Below are positions 1 through 13,087 of a stretch of DNA of 64,000 bases, one piece after another. Source of the DNA: Prorocentrum cordatum (Eukaryota; Sar; Dinophyceae; Prorocentrales; Prorocentraceae); assembly GCA_963575745.1 (NCBI GenBank), contig CAUYUJ010016909.1, forward strand, positions 192,942-256,941. Direction: 5' to 3'. The first letter of the stretch is position 1. Every line of letters starts with the position of its first letter. The position numbers and the translations under genes are program-made. Under the pieces are notes generated by a model that was given only the letters and a program-made list of their open reading frames with translations, searched no databases and was not told the origin of the DNA.

Positions 1-3000
1 GCAAAATGGCCCCCGACCGGTTGGAAATTCGAACGGGCGCTTCCGGCGCGCGGAGGACTTGCCCGCCAAAACTAGCGTCTGCCAAGCGGCGCCCATGCTC
101 ACCTGAACAATGTCACCGGCGATCCCCCGTAGGCAAGAGTACATCGGGGCGAGGTTGATAATGCGCCCGAGCACGGGCTGCCCCGAACACGCGGTCTCGC
201 CCGGCCTGGCAACTCCCATGCATCTGGCCACCGCAGGCTTCTCCCAGTCGTGGTGCACGCGCTCAGCTTCGATGGGCTCGATGAGATTCCGAACGAAGAG
301 ATCCTCTGCGATGGCGCTCCACACGAGCGGGCTCGCGCGAACTCCCGGCGCTGCCAGCTCGCGAACCTGCTCCTCCAGGATCAGGGAGACCGAGGGGCCG
401 GGGGCGCCAAGACGCGGGCGACGTTCGTCGTCGGCGACCTGGTTTTCAACCAGCGACCCCCCGGCGACCTCGGGGCCCCCGCCCGCTGCCCTGCGCTGAA
501 CGAAATAAGCGCTGGCTTCTTCGATGCGCTCCAAAGCCTGCTGCTGCGCGGATGATCGCGGGCGCGCGGGCCCGGCCTCCGAGGCGGCGATCTGGCCGGC
601 GACAGCCAAGCACTCAGCAGGTGCGGGTAGGGGGAGAACATCGCGGCCACGAGCCGCGGCCCCCCCGTGGATGGGCCATCGGGCGAAGGGGGCGCTCGAT
701 ACATCGAACCGCCTCCGAACCTGACTCCGCCGCGGTCTTCAGAGGCGCCGCCCCCGTCTGCGCAGAGTCTGCGCAGCGGTCGAGGCCCGGGGGCGCGCGG
801 GCGGTCTCCGGGGCAGCCCCCCGCCGCCGCGAGCCCACGAGGCTCCCCATAGTCCGCGGCCGTCCTTGCCGCCTCGACCCTCTGTGTCTTTGCGCACTTT
901 CCCGCGCCCCTTGTCCTGGCCCCACGCGGCGTCGCGGGCCCGTTCTCGATCGTTTCCTTCGCCTACCTTGCTGCCTCGGGGCCCCCCGCGGGCGGGCCGG
1001 CCAAATCGCCCCCCGGCGGCTACTGCTCGGCGCCCGCCTCCACGGCCCCCGACGCCACATCGGCTGCCGATGGCCCCTTCAACGGAGCCCTTCTCCTTGA
1101 CTCCTCCCTCCTATAGGCTGCTCGCTGTCCTTCGCGCGCCGGGCCGCTGGCGCCCCCCGCTCCCTGGCGCGCGTCTCGCTCGGGCCACGCCGCTCGCGGG
1201 TTGTCTGCGCCCGCGAGCGGGCAAGCCGCGTTTCGAGGGCGGGCTCGACGCGGTCTGGCCTTGGCGGCGCCGATGGTCTCCGTGACCCCTTGGACGCCCC
1301 GCAAGCCTCAAGGGCGAGCCCCCGTGGAGAGCGCGCCCCCGGTTGGCTTCCTAGCCAGCGCCTTGGCCCCTCCAGCCAGACCCTCGACGTCGCCGACGCT
1401 GCGCCTCCTGCTTCGATGTCAACTCAAAAAATCCTGGAGGCGCGCCGGCGGCATCCGCGGGCTCGACAGCCCCCGGGCGTTGGGCGCGTTGCAAATTGCC
1501 TCCGCTGAGGCCCGTTTTGATTGCTTGGAAGCGGCCCGTGGTCATGTCCGCTACTACCTCGGCTCTCCCGGCGCGAAGGGCATCCATGCCTGCCAGTGCA
1601 CTCAGCTCGCGCTTGCTCCCCTTCGGAATCTCGGCGGAGCCGCGGCGGCCGAAAACGTTTTAGCTCAAGTGCCCCGACGCCGAGACCTCGCCCCGGCGGG
1701 CGTCGGCGGCCCCCGAGCGACTGGAGAGAAAGCGGCCCGAGCCCTGTTTGAAGATCCCCTAGATGCCCGGCTGCAGGCCCCTCGCCGCTGAAGCTCCTCC
1801 GCGGAAGCTCCTCCGCGGAAGCTAGCGCGGGGTCGCCGCGGCCCGCTATGCCTGGCTGGCCTCGTTGCGCCTCCCCTGACTCACCTTCTCTTCCTGCCAG
1901 GCCCTCGTCGCCGGCGTCGTCGACAGGGGGCGGGGCGGGCCCGACCGGCGGCAAGCGGGGCCCCCTTCGACTCGCGAGCCTTGGCTGCGCCGCGACTGCT
2001 TCCGGAGACGGGCCGCGAACGCGGGCCCCTGGCTGGCGCCCTTCAGCTGGCGCGCATGTCGCGCGCATCGTCCGATGCGAAGCGCTGGCGCCCGCCCTAG
2101 GGCGCGCGATCTCTTTCCCTTTGGCGCACCCCGTGATCTTGACCTTCTCGCGCGCGGCGCCGCTGCCCCGACGCGGGAGTTGCGCTGCCTTCGACGAAGG
2201 GGCGAGGCGGCGGCGGGCCCAACGGTCGCAATGCTCGCCCGACGCCGCGGCGCACTCGCACTCGATGCCTCCGTGCGCTCGGGCCGCGGCGTTCCCATCG
2301 GCGCAAGCGCACAATGGCGCGGCCGCGCTTCATTTGGTGGCCTTCCGCGATCGCGTCGCCCGCGAAGTCCTGGAACGCCAGCTTGTCCGCCGACTCCTTT
2401 CGAAAGAGATCTGGCCGCTCGGTCTTGGCCGCGCGGCCCCGCGGCCCCTCGCCAGCGAGCTCGCGAGCGTCTTGGTCGCTGGCGGACCTCCTCGACGAGC
2501 CCGCTCAGCTCCGCGTCCAAGGCGCCCCGCGTCTCCCTGGGCACCCCCCGCGTCGTCGCCGAGAGCTTGAAGCCCGCTCGGGGCGCCCTCGGCCGTCGCT
2601 GCGCTGCCGAGGCCTGGCCCATGTAGACGATGGGCGCCGCGGGCGCCGCGGCGGCCGCGGCGGCGGCCGCGGCTCGCCCGGCCGACGAGACTGAACTGCG
2701 ACCTCCCCGCGGGCGCGCGCGCGCGCCCGCGAGCCCCGCCCCGCCTTCGCGCTATCCGCGACGGGCCCCCCCGCGCCGCGGGCCCGGCACGAGTCGCGAC
2801 GTGCGCGCGCGGGGGGGGGGCGGCTGGCCGAGACTGCCGCGGCGGCGAATGCCGCAGCAGTCGAGCGCTTTGGAGGCGAGTCCGAATGGCGGCCACCGCG
2901 CAGCGCGCCGCGCGACTATCCCGCGCCCCCGCGAGAATATGGACGCAGGCCCCGCCCCCGCGCAGCGGCTTGCCCGGGGCGGCCCCGAGGGGCCTCGGTC

Positions 3001-3560
3001 GGCGCATGTCAGGAGGGGGCGCTGCAAGGAGCCCCCATCGAGCCCTGCCGCTCGGGAAGGGCCCGCTGCGAGAGACTCTCTTCGAACCCTGCCTGCTGTT
3101 TGTTTGCACTTCGAACGGGGGCCGCCACCGGGGGCGCGGGCGCCCTGGCGCGCAGGGGGGGGGGAGGGCCCGACGCGGCCGCTCTCGCGAAGGCATTGTG
3201 CGTGTGTGTGTGGGGGGGGGCGCCCGGCCTCGAACTTGAAGCCCTCGCCGAGGGCGGGGGGCGGCGGGGGCGGCGGGGGGCGTTGCGGCCCCCCCTGGCG
3301 CCGCCTCGCTGCAACGCCTCGCCCGCCGACCGCCTTGCCTGGCCCCGGCCAAGGGCGAGCGTGGAGGCGGGCGGCGGGCGGGGCAGAGGGGGGGGGGGCT
3401 CGACGGGGGGGGCGAGGGAGAGATGGGTGGGACCCCGCAGGCCCGACGGAGCGCGGGGGGGAAAGGGGGGGCGGGGGCCGACGGCAGACGGGGCTCGACA
3501 GGGCGGAAGAGCCGGAGGGCACATGACGCGAAGGGACAAGGCGGGGGGTGAGATGCGATT
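1..3560. other. Very GC-rich stretch without a recognisable gene
   Basis: Long frames are open on both strands here, but all are rich in Arg, Ala, Pro and Gly and have no recognisable domain. This is what very GC-rich DNA gives by chance. The stretch 3130-3480 carries long G runs on the plus strand and local (GT)n. I found no element ends, RNA gene or relic spliced leader. Exons without obvious composition cannot be excluded. Confidence 0.6.
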
Positions 3561-4340
3561 GTGATCTGGGGAAACTCTCCGGAATGCCAGACTACCTCGA
3601 AGCACTGGGTGTCTCCGCTGCTTGGAAGCATGGCGCTATTTCTGCTGCTCAATGTCACTAAGCATGGGTTTGGCCCGCGTCTGGTTGTGAACGTCGGTTG
3701 GGCGATCTCTGGGGGCCATTGGAAGTCGTCATATCATGTCAGCATTTCAAAGCCCTCTGCGTTCCGTCGCAAGCGGTTTCCTCCGCCCCCAAGACATCCT
3801 CTGCATCGAAATGCCCATGTCCCCAACGTCTCCCCATCGTCATTGTCACGCCAAGCCCTTTTTCTTCCCTGCAGCACCCCGCCCCGGAACTCTGTCGTTT
3901 TCTTCTGAGTCGCCGTCGCAGCCGGATCGCGCCGCTGCCCCGCCTAGTCTCGCGCGCTTTCTGCCGGGCCTCGAGCCCCTCGGGGCAAGACGTTGAGGCG
4001 TTGTGCGCCTCTCCTTGTCTCCTCTCCGCGTGCCCTCCTGGTCGGGGATTCCACGTCAACCCCTCTCGTCCGCCCTCAAAGGAGACCTCGCGCTCTCGCT
4101 CGTCGGCGGGAGGGCGCCCTCCAACCTCGTCGGCGCAATTCCTTTCGCGCTCTGCCAGTGCGGCTCATGAGATTGAACCGCCTTCGTCTCGTCAAGCTCC
4201 GCCCATCCGTAGTGCGCCCAAGCGATTGGGCCGTCAGTCTTCCACTCCGGCCTTTCCCATCCTGTCTGGCGCTGGTCGGCTTTTGGGGTTGGCTCCTCCT
4301 CCTCCTCGTTGCGTGGTGTCTCGAGCTGCGGGGCCGTCGT

Positions 4341-4562
4341 CTATCCACTTCCCCTCGTCCTCCGGCCCCCGTCCGCAGCCCTCCGCACTGGCTTCCTAGC
4401 GAACGTTTGCAAGTACTTCGCGTTCTCGTTGCTCTTGTTGATGAGGTAGTTCTGCTTGCTCGGAAAACACTTATCCTTGTGCTCCCCCACTTTGTCGTGG
4501 AACAGCCCCTGGAGCTCGCGCAACTCCGCGATTGCATCCTCCGTCGTTTCGGGCTGCCCTGG
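4341..4562 (-). pseudogene. Peptide island, unrecognised (exon or decayed ORF)
   Basis: The minus frame opens just after a stop codon. It starts with a Pro-Gly-Gln-Pro-Glu run and continues through a segment rich in Lys, Asn, Glu, Leu and Phe around 4420-4520 (containing FHDKVGEHKDKCFPSKQNYL). That composition is unlike the Arg/Ala/Pro shadow frames nearby and suggests true coding history. There is no in-frame ATG and the 3' part drifts into Arg/Gly-rich sequence. It could be one exon of a minus-strand gene or a remnant of an element ORF1-type protein. No domain was recognised. Confidence 0.3.
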
Positions 4563-4911
4563 TCAACTCGCCCCCGCCCTCGCGCGACATGCCCACGTGC
4601 GTCCTTGCCGCGCTGCTGAAGAGCGGCAGGTGCTGGCGCCTGACCGCGTTGCTCTGCCCTGAAAGCCTCTCCTGCATACCATTCCACATCGCGCTGCAAT
4701 CAGACAGATGTCGCTGGCTGCGTGCTTCCCGGATGTCTCGCGCACCCCTCGCTGTAGTGCGTCCTCTGAATACTGACACTGGGATATTGGCCCACTTTTC
4801 CGTCTTGCTCTCGTAGTGCACCCGATGCGCCCGCTCTGCGGTGATCTCAGCCTTCTGCGACTCCTGCTGCTCGTCGAGCTCTACTGGCGTCGTCTCCGCT
4901 GCAGATGACAT
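4471..4911 (-). CDS. Possible exon or gene start, unrecognised
   Basis: A minus-strand ATG at 4911 opens a 146-codon frame. Its first 45-50 residues are acidic and hydrophilic with a heptad-like pattern (for example TPVELDEQQESQKAEITAER). After about residue 50 the composition becomes Arg/Gly-rich and less protein-like. It overlaps the 4341-4562 island in another frame, so at most part of each is real, unless an intron separates them. No family is recognised; this is a candidate first exon only. Confidence 0.25.
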   Translation of the reverse strand: MSSAAETTPVELDEQQESQKAEITAERAHRVHYESKTEKWANIPVSVFRGRTTARGARDIREARSQRHLSDCSAMWNGMQERLSGQSNAVRRQHLPLFSSAARTHVGMSREGGGELTRAARNDGGCNRGVARAPGAVPRQSGGAQG

Positions 4912-7900
4912 AAATTCCGGGAAAGGCTATCTCCTGCCTCTGGGCCAATCGAGCTACGCCACCGCTGGCATTCTCGTGTGTTTTGTCCGTCGGAGTCTGT
5001 ACTTCGCAGCTCCCTGTTCCCAGCCCCGCCAGAGCCCCCAGCCCCGTCGCGGCCCTGTCTGTCTTGCGCGCCAGCGCGAAGCGTCGGTTGCACGTAAGTA
5101 GTTCGCCAGTCTCTCAACAATCCCCCGGCCCGCCGCCCCTCCCATCAGTAAATTGTCGCGTGCTTCGCGCCCCTCTCTGCGCCCTCTGCGACCGACGCGA
5201 GTCGGCCCGTCTCCTGGGGCCCCATCGCGGGCGCGGCGCGGTTCGGGCTGGCGCAGCTGAGCGGCATGCCCATCGCGCCCGCGATGTCGCGGTGCATCTC
5301 GTTGCAGCTGGTGGGGCGCTCGATCGGGCGGCGCCTCAGCTGGCGCCCTGCCCTGGAAATTATGCGCGGCGGATTAATGCCCTGCCTCTGCTGCTGACAA
5401 CCTCGCGAGACAAATGTGCTCCTGCATCGTCTTGTCCATCATGCCCCCATCCATGGCCGCTACCTATCTGCGTGCGTTCGCCTCAGCGCGCCGCGTCGAT
5501 TTGATGGCGCCTTGATCTGGCCCTGAATCAGCTTGCGCCGATTGGGCGGGCCCCCGGCTTTGTCCCGGGCCCTGGGCCGTCGGCCTTTGGGTTCTGATTA
5601 TGCGGACTGGTTCTCGATCTGCTCAAGCCTTGTCGAGCTGCTGAGCGCGGGCCCCTGCGGGCCAGACAGCGGGGCGTCGCGCGCCGGGCAGCTCGCGGGG
5701 GCCCCTTCCTCGCTCGCCCTCGCCGCGACACATCGCCATCGAAGCTGAGCGCCCCCGTGGTCCATGAGCTTCCCCCCCGTCTCTATCGCCGCCATTGGCT
5801 TTCCTGCCGCCTAGCAACCTTTCTCGGAGATCCCCGCCTGCCCCCCCGCTGAGATGATCAATCTGTCTCGCAGAGCTCCGCGTTGATGGGGCCATGCAGG
5901 ACGGACTCGGTGCGCCCCTCTGTTCTGTCGGCTTCCCCAGCGGGCCTTGGCCGCTCTCCTCGTGCATGAGCATGTCGAAAATGATTTGGGGATGTATGAT
6001 TCTCCTCTGTCAGCGTCGTGGTGATGCTGTTCGCAACTTCGCGGCGCCTCTGCTTCGCAATCGCTCGGCTGGTCTGGGCGGGGCTCGTTTCGGCCGCGCG
6101 ATTCCTGACCGCTCCGATCCTTGCGGGCCCTACTCGTCGTTGCAATGATGGTTAGTCGCGCCCCTCCGAGGCAGACGCCGCGCGCGCCCGCGGCAGCCGT
6201 GGGCCCGCCGCCTCGCCGCTGACGCCTGTCTCGGCAGTCCACAACTCCAGCGGATTCATATGACAATGTCGGTATCCCGTCGTCTGGTTGGACTAGGTGG
6301 GGGGCAGAAGAAAGCGCGGTCGCGTCGTGTTCTCGCGCTTGTACATGGCGCAGTAAATGCGCGATGGCGGTCGCGGTTTGCGGGGGTGCTTCCCCCCGCG
6401 CATCTGCGTTGTACAGCAATTCTTCTCTGCTCTAAACAGACCGGCAAATCTGCGCACATTTGTCGCGCTGCTCGTTGTCGGACCCTCTGGGTCTCAGTGG
6501 TCTCTGCTGATGTCCTCTGTTTTTGTATCCTGCGTCGCATGATTTGTCGGAGTAGGCCCTTGGCCCGGGCGCCAGACTGGGCCTGGCCAGCTGCGCCGGC
6601 GGCCCGCGTCGAACACGAGTTGGCCAGTGGCGCTCTCGGGCGCACTGATGTCGCCGTTCTCGCCCTCGCGTCTTCTTGGCCGGTGCGCGAGGGCGGCGCC
6701 CGGCCGCCCATTCCAACCTCGCGCGCGGGTCCGTCCCCATGGAAGTCTCCGCCCCAAGAGTTGCCAGGGGAATTTCGATCGCCCGTCTCAGGCGGCCCTC
6801 TCCGAACCTGTCGAGCTTCTCCGCCCCCGCGTCCTCGACTCCAGCTGTGGCGAGAACGACCCTGCGCTGAAAGACGAGGTTGGCTGCCATCGCGACATCG
6901 CCCGCGCTCTCCGTCGCGCCCGCGCTGCCCCCCGCGCCCTCCAGCTACTGCAGGCTGCTGACTGCCGCCGCGAGGTCTGCGAACCCCGCGAGTTGCTGTT
7001 TTCGCGCTCTCTGCCCCCCTCCCTCGTCTCCTTCCCCGCGCTGCCGGATCTTCTGCATTCGCCCTCCTCCAATGCGCTTGAATCTCCACGCGGCACCCCC
7101 CGTGCCCATCATTGCGTTTCTGGCCCCCCTTCCGCGCGCGCCGTTCCTCCCGGCCCTGGGCGACGCGATCGCGCGCGGCGCTGGTGCCGGAGAGATCTGC
7201 GCCTGTTGGTGACAGACCGCGCATTCCAATGTTCTGGGTCACTGAATCTCATGCCCCCAACGGCCGCGTTCGCTGTGGGGTTAGTCCGTGGGCCACTGCG
7301 GCTCTGCGCGCGCGGACCACCCCCATCTTCTTCGTCGCGCGCGCGCAGGCGCGGCGGGCGCTGATTGCTGGGCCCGGGGCCAGAGAGGCGCGCGCGTGCA
7401 GGGCAGCTGCTGCCCCGAATCATTGCCCACGCATTCCTTCCCTCCTCCGTTGTCCTGGGTTCCCCGGTCGCGCCCTCATTGAGCCCATTTTCGACCTCCT
7501 CTGCGTCTTCTTCGTTCCAACGCAGCGCCTGTCCGACAGTGCCATTCCTCTTTCTGCCCCGCGTTCTCCGCCTGGTCTAGATTCGCCATGCGCTGCTGCC
7601 GGCGCTCCTCCGCGGTTCTCTGGGTGGAGGGCCCGCGGTCGGCGCCGTCGCAGTCGTCGTATTCTGAGCGGGGCCCGAGGTCGCTCCGCCCCCCATTCCC
7701 CAAATTTGCGTTTCGCGCCGCGGCGTCGCTTCTGCCCGCCCCCCCCCCCTTCGATGGGCCACTCCTTTGCCGCGCCCGCCCTCTCAGCAACCTGCCGGCC
7801 ACTCTGCCCGGCGCTCGCGCGCGTCGCCCATGCTGCGCACATGCAATCGGCCCGCTCAGACCCGCTCCCGTCGCAAAGGCAATGGGCGCTTGTTCCTCTC

Positions 7901-8340
7901 GGCTGCGCCTGCCGCCTCAGTCCACCGCCCCCCGCGCTGCCTCCGCGCCGTTGTCATCGCTTCGCGCTTCCCGCGCATTTCCCGACCGGGTCTCCGGTTC
8001 CCCGGCACGCGAGGTCAAGTGCCACGTTGTCTCGCGCGGTGGCTCCCTCGCCCCCGAAATTCGCTGCAGTTGCCCGGTGGTCTTCGCGCCCCCGGGTCCT
8101 ATCGCCCCTCTAGTCAGTGTCCATGCACCTCTGTCGAAGGCGGAGTCAAGTCTATTTGTCACGTCGTTCCGAGGTTGAGTTCTGCGCTGGCGACGGGCCC
8201 CATGGCTCATTGCGCTCGCGCATGCGATGCCGCCCCCGAAAATATCAATAACCAAATCGCATTCGATTCCAATGGGCGGGCAATTCGCGTCGTGGGGAGT
8301 CAGGCCCGCGTCGAATTATTCTTATTGTGTGATTCGTGTT

Positions 8341-9520
<1,180 letters not shown>

Positions 9521-10362
9521 CACTCCCGCGCGCAGGTTCCGCGCGCCGTTGAACTGCCCCGGGCGTCGCGCGAGCCCCATCTACGCCCCCTGCGCCGTGC
9601 GTTCGCGCGCCCGGCCCTCTGCGCGCGCCACGTCTACGGCAGTGCAACTATTCGCCCGCGCCGCAAGCGGCCCGTCATCTCTGCCGAGGCCGCCCGCGCT
9701 GACGCTGCGTGCGCGGGTCTGTTCGACGGCGAACGCGTCGGTGCCGTCGCAGTCCCCGCGCGCCAGGCTGCCTGACTTTTTCCGTCGCTCTCCCGCGCGC
9801 CGTTGCAGCTCGCGCCGAATCGTTCCCCCGGCATCTCTCGGCATCTCCTGGCGAATCTTCCTGGCGCCCAGCAAGGGCCCGTCGGCGCCTGCCCGCTTGC
9901 GCGCGCCCCTGCGCGCCGGGCCAAGCCCATCCAGCAGCGCGCGCGCGTCGCCGTCTTCCCGCCGGCGCCATGTTCCCCGCTGCGAACGGCAGGGGAGAGA
10001 TATTTGCCAGGCGCGAACTCTGCTTTCCTGCAATGGGTTGGAATATCGCCTGACGCGGTCTGAAACCGAACAGCCCCCCCAGCTGGGCCCCCGTTGAAGG
10101 GCGCGACGCCGCGGGCCGCAAGCGCGCCGCCGTCGCTGGCGCCGCCCTTATCCATTTTTGTTTGGGGGGGAAGGGCAGATGCTGCCCAGTCCGCCCAATC
10201 ATGTTTTTATACGTGAAGGCTCTCTCCCTGTTCTGTATCTGAGTCAGGTTCCGTGCTCGGCCGCTTCCTCTTCGCCCTCCTGCCCCGCTGCTCTGGTCGT
10301 CATCCCTTCGATATTTCTGCTCGAGTGCCTCTGGGTGCGGCGGTCGGGGCTGGGGCCCCCCC

Positions 10363-10908
10363 TCACTGGTGCTTGCGCGCGCGCCCATCCATGATGCTTT
10401 CAGACGCGCCCCCCCAATGGGGCGGGGTCTTCTCTCGGCCGATGTCCTGCAACCCTTGCGATGTTCTCTGTCTGGCACCCGCTGCCCTGAAATCTGCGTC
10501 CACGGGCAACTGCGTCCTCTTTTTCGCCGGTTCTCGATGGTACTCCTGGCGCTGCGTCAAATTCCGCTAATCCTTCCTCGCGTGGATGCTTTCCGCGAGT
10601 TCAGCTTTCAAGTCTTCGCTTCCCCGCCGGGTCCCAGGAGGAGAGATGGAAACTCTGTTTGGGTCCCCTTCCGTTTCTTTGACATCCCACTCTTGGTCGG
10701 CGCACGTCGCTACCTTCGCGCGCCTGCCAACTTGCTTCCGCCGGCGTCGCTCTCCCTGCCTTTTCCGCAACATGTTTTTTTGTTTTTTGCTGCTGGAATG
10801 TCTGCCAAATCTTCGCAAACTCCATCCAGATCCTGCTGCGCCCGCGCATGCCATTGCCCCTCTCAGCCCAATTCTGCCCTCCACCAGTCTGCGCAGTTGC
10901 CCTTCCAA
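10363..10908 (-). pseudogene. Broken minus-strand coding remnant, unrecognised
   Basis: Two segments in the same minus frame (10908-10567 and 10560-10363) have protein-like composition, including runs such as DVKETEGDPNRVSISPPG and EDLKAELAESIHARKD. They are split by an in-frame stop near 10567-10569. Arg, Glu and Gln content is high. The segments could be an exon followed by readthrough, or a decayed ORF. No domain is recognised. Confidence 0.25.
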
Positions 10909-10987
10909 GGCGCCCGCCGCTGGGCCTTCGCGTTTCTTCGTCGGGGGGGGGGGTATCCTGCGCGGCTACTCTCACTGCCTCCCGCAA

Positions 10988-11131
10988 TTACTTCCGAGCG
11001 TTATCAGGCGTTGCTCGGAGAAGCTGCCCCCGTGCCCCAGTTCCCGCTCCCGAGACCTTCTCTTCGAGTCTGTGAAAGAATTTGCTGCGCATCTTGCCGT
11101 TTTTGATGAACTCCATGAGGGCGTCTCTGTC
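10988..11131 (-). pseudogene. Short coding island, unrecognised
   Basis: A minus frame of 47 codons ends at TAA (10988-10990) and reads DRDALMEFIKNGKMRSKFFH, continuing into RLEEKV. The mix of aromatic, acidic and basic residues looks like a real protein C terminus rather than a GC shadow. The neighbouring frames upstream (to about 11285) are ambiguous, so it may be the last exon of a gene or a fragment of a decayed one. Confidence 0.25.
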
Positions 11132-12129
11132 TGCCCCCCCTCCGCGCTCCTAGCGCGCCTGGGTTTCGGAAATCCTTGCTTCGGACCTCTACCATTCCCA
11201 CGTGGATATGGCATCGGTTTCCTCGTCTTTCGATGTCCTGCAAGATCTTTAGCAACGCTCCTGAGGGCGGGGCGTATCCTGGCAATGTGTACGGATACTA
11301 CCAGTACTACCACGCGGCCGATGCTGGTTTCTATGCCCGTCGCGCTGTAGTACGTCGGTCCAAAGTCGCTGTGCGTCGTCGAAACCGCAAGGTTCACTCT
11401 GCTTGCAAAACTGCCCAACTGACTTCCCATTTTCGTTTCTCGGTCTTTAACCCAAGGTCCACACGTATCGGGTCGACAGCTGTTCATGCCTTGTCTCCGC
11501 CTCTGTGTACTCTCCCATTCGCTGGTGCTGATTATTCTCTATTGCCGTAAACCAGCATGCCACGCCGTCTAAACATCTTTCCAACCAGTATCATATGTCC
11601 TGTTCGCTGTTGTAGTAGGTTTGGGGCAAGCGCGCCGCAAATGTCGTCGCAACAAATTCTTTGATGGTCCGTATGGTACCTGCACTCCTTCCGTGCGGCC
11701 TTCCAGGTGGTACGCATATGTGTATGATGGGGCTTGACAAAGTATGGAACCAAGCAAAGAATATGACTCCGCAAGCTTTAGATATCCACATTCCTGTCAT
11801 CCCCAAGCTGAACATCCCCAGCTGTGTCCCACTTCGTCATCTGTGCCGGTCCTGGCCCGACCTATGTGTGTACCTGTCAAAACCACCGCGTCCCATCCTC
11901 GCAGTATTTGGTTCATCCCCCCCACCCGTTCGAAAAAAACTTGTTGCCAGAGGGCTGTCGCATGCAACCTTCGTAATCGTTGAGAGGAAAGCAATTCATA
12001 TACCTATTGCCATCTGGTGTTATTTTGTGTCCCCACTGGCCAGTGCGACCAGCCGGGCTGGACTCTGATGAAGATCTGTTCCCTGCATTCCTTCATTGTC
12101 GGCTTTGTGGTCTCGAAAGCCATCGGCTC

Positions 12130-12532
12130 CTAGGAGGAAGAGGAGGAAAAGGAGGAGGAGGAAAAGGAGGAGGAAGAGGAGGAGTAGGAGAAGGAACAGG
12201 AAGAGGAGGGCGGAGGAGGAGCATAAAGAGGAGGAGGGGGGGAGAAGGAGGAGGAAAAGGAGGGGGAGGAGGAAACAGAGGAGTGAGAGAAGGAGTCGCA
12301 GGAGGAGGGGAGGAGGAGGGGGATGAGGAGGAAGAAGGGCAGGAGGGGGAGGGGAAAGAGGAGGAGGAGGAGGAGGAGGAGAAGGAGGAGAAAGAAGAGG
12401 CGGAGGATGATGATGATGATGATGAGGAGGAGGCGGAGGAAAAGTAGAAAGAGGAGGAAAAGGAAAAGGAGGAGGCGGAGGAGGAAAAGGAGGAGGAGGG
12501 CGAGGAGGAAAAACAGCAGAAAGAGGAAGAGG
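12130..12532. repeat. (GGA)n array with higher-order structure, left copy
   Basis: Purine-rich array on the plus strand built of GGA variants. It contains marker words also found in the array at 17.78-18.5 kb: GGAACAGGAAGAGGAGGGCG near 12193, GGAGGAGCATAAAGAGG near 12211, a short GAT run near 12407-12423, and AAACAGCAGAAAGAGG near 12511. It is thus one copy of a longer composite unit. Long Ser/Pro or Glu/Arg frames through it are artefacts. Confidence 0.9.
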
Positions 12533-13020
12533 TCCGGTCCGGTCCGACACACTCGAAGTCAGCAAGCCGATCGATATGTAGAGGAATATGCAGTGCCGCG
12601 ATAAAGTATCGCCAATCAAAGCTTGCCAACGTGAGCGACGCGACCCGTTATGTAGACAGGTCAAAGCCCCACACCAGCAGCGGGACGCACCGACGTGGCG
12701 TCTCCGCTGGGCCTGGGTCGCGGCAGTGCTGAATCTGCCCCAGCTGGCCGCCCTCACAAGACATCGCGCGTCAAAGGAAGAAGGGGGCGGAGTGAAGCAG
12801 GGGCAGGACAGCGCCGCACCGTGAGCACGCTCGCTGCATTCGTCGACAAGGGCGTACAACTGGCGAGCATAGAATTGCGCCAGCATGCGATCACCAAGTG
12901 TGCGTTGCGACACTTCGGCCGCATTTCAAATGCCCGCCGAGCACGGGAACTAAATTCTGGCGGGGCATTCGTCAGCAGGCGGCCGCCGTTACGACAAGAT
13001 CCTGTGTTTTTTCCAGCCCA
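12533..13020. other. Unique spacer between (GGA)n array and element A
   Basis: About 490 bp of non-repetitive DNA. It starts with three GGTCC/GTCCG words directly after the array. A minus frame from 12913 is open, but its Cys/Ser/Arg-rich product has no recognisable domain. If element A entered the GGA array, this piece would be extra DNA brought in or a separate insertion. Confidence 0.4.
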
Positions 13021-13023
13021 GAG

Positions 13024-13062
13024 GAAGGAGAGGAGGAGGAGGAGGAGGAGGAGGAGGAGGCA
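13024..13062. repeat. (GGA)n tract at the 3' end of element A
   Basis: Short GGA tract on the plus strand (TCC on the sense strand of element A), only about 25 nt past the last stop codon of the element. It can be read as the microsatellite tail of the retroelement or as the remaining left edge of a target array. Confidence 0.85.
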
Positions 13063-13087
13063 AGGGGGAAAGCAATGCGCCGCCGGG

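Larger units (their letters stand above)
3561..8335. other. Intergenic or intronic DNA with short minus-strand peptide islands
   Basis: The plus strand is pyrimidine-rich and short minus-strand segments have protein-like composition, but no continuous gene can be built. The two best islands, near 4.3-4.9 kb, are listed separately. Another minus-strand stretch at 5858-6145 is hydrophilic and unrecognised. The pattern fits either small exons among large introns or a decayed element. Confidence 0.4.
9521..12120. other. Stretch with minus-strand peptide islands, no intact gene
   Basis: Unique-looking sequence. The 9.5-10.1 kb part is GC-rich with no support for a gene. From about 10.36 to 11.13 kb the minus strand has short protein-like segments in changing frames, listed separately. 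From 11.5 to 12.1 kb base composition falls nearer to 50% GC and frames are open on both strands, but no domain was seen. Confidence 0.4.

Noticed and set aside
110-3526. Many overlapping frames on both strands in the first 3.5 kb
   Set aside because: High GC removes stops in all frames; composition is Arg/Ala/Pro/Gly and no frame is preferred.
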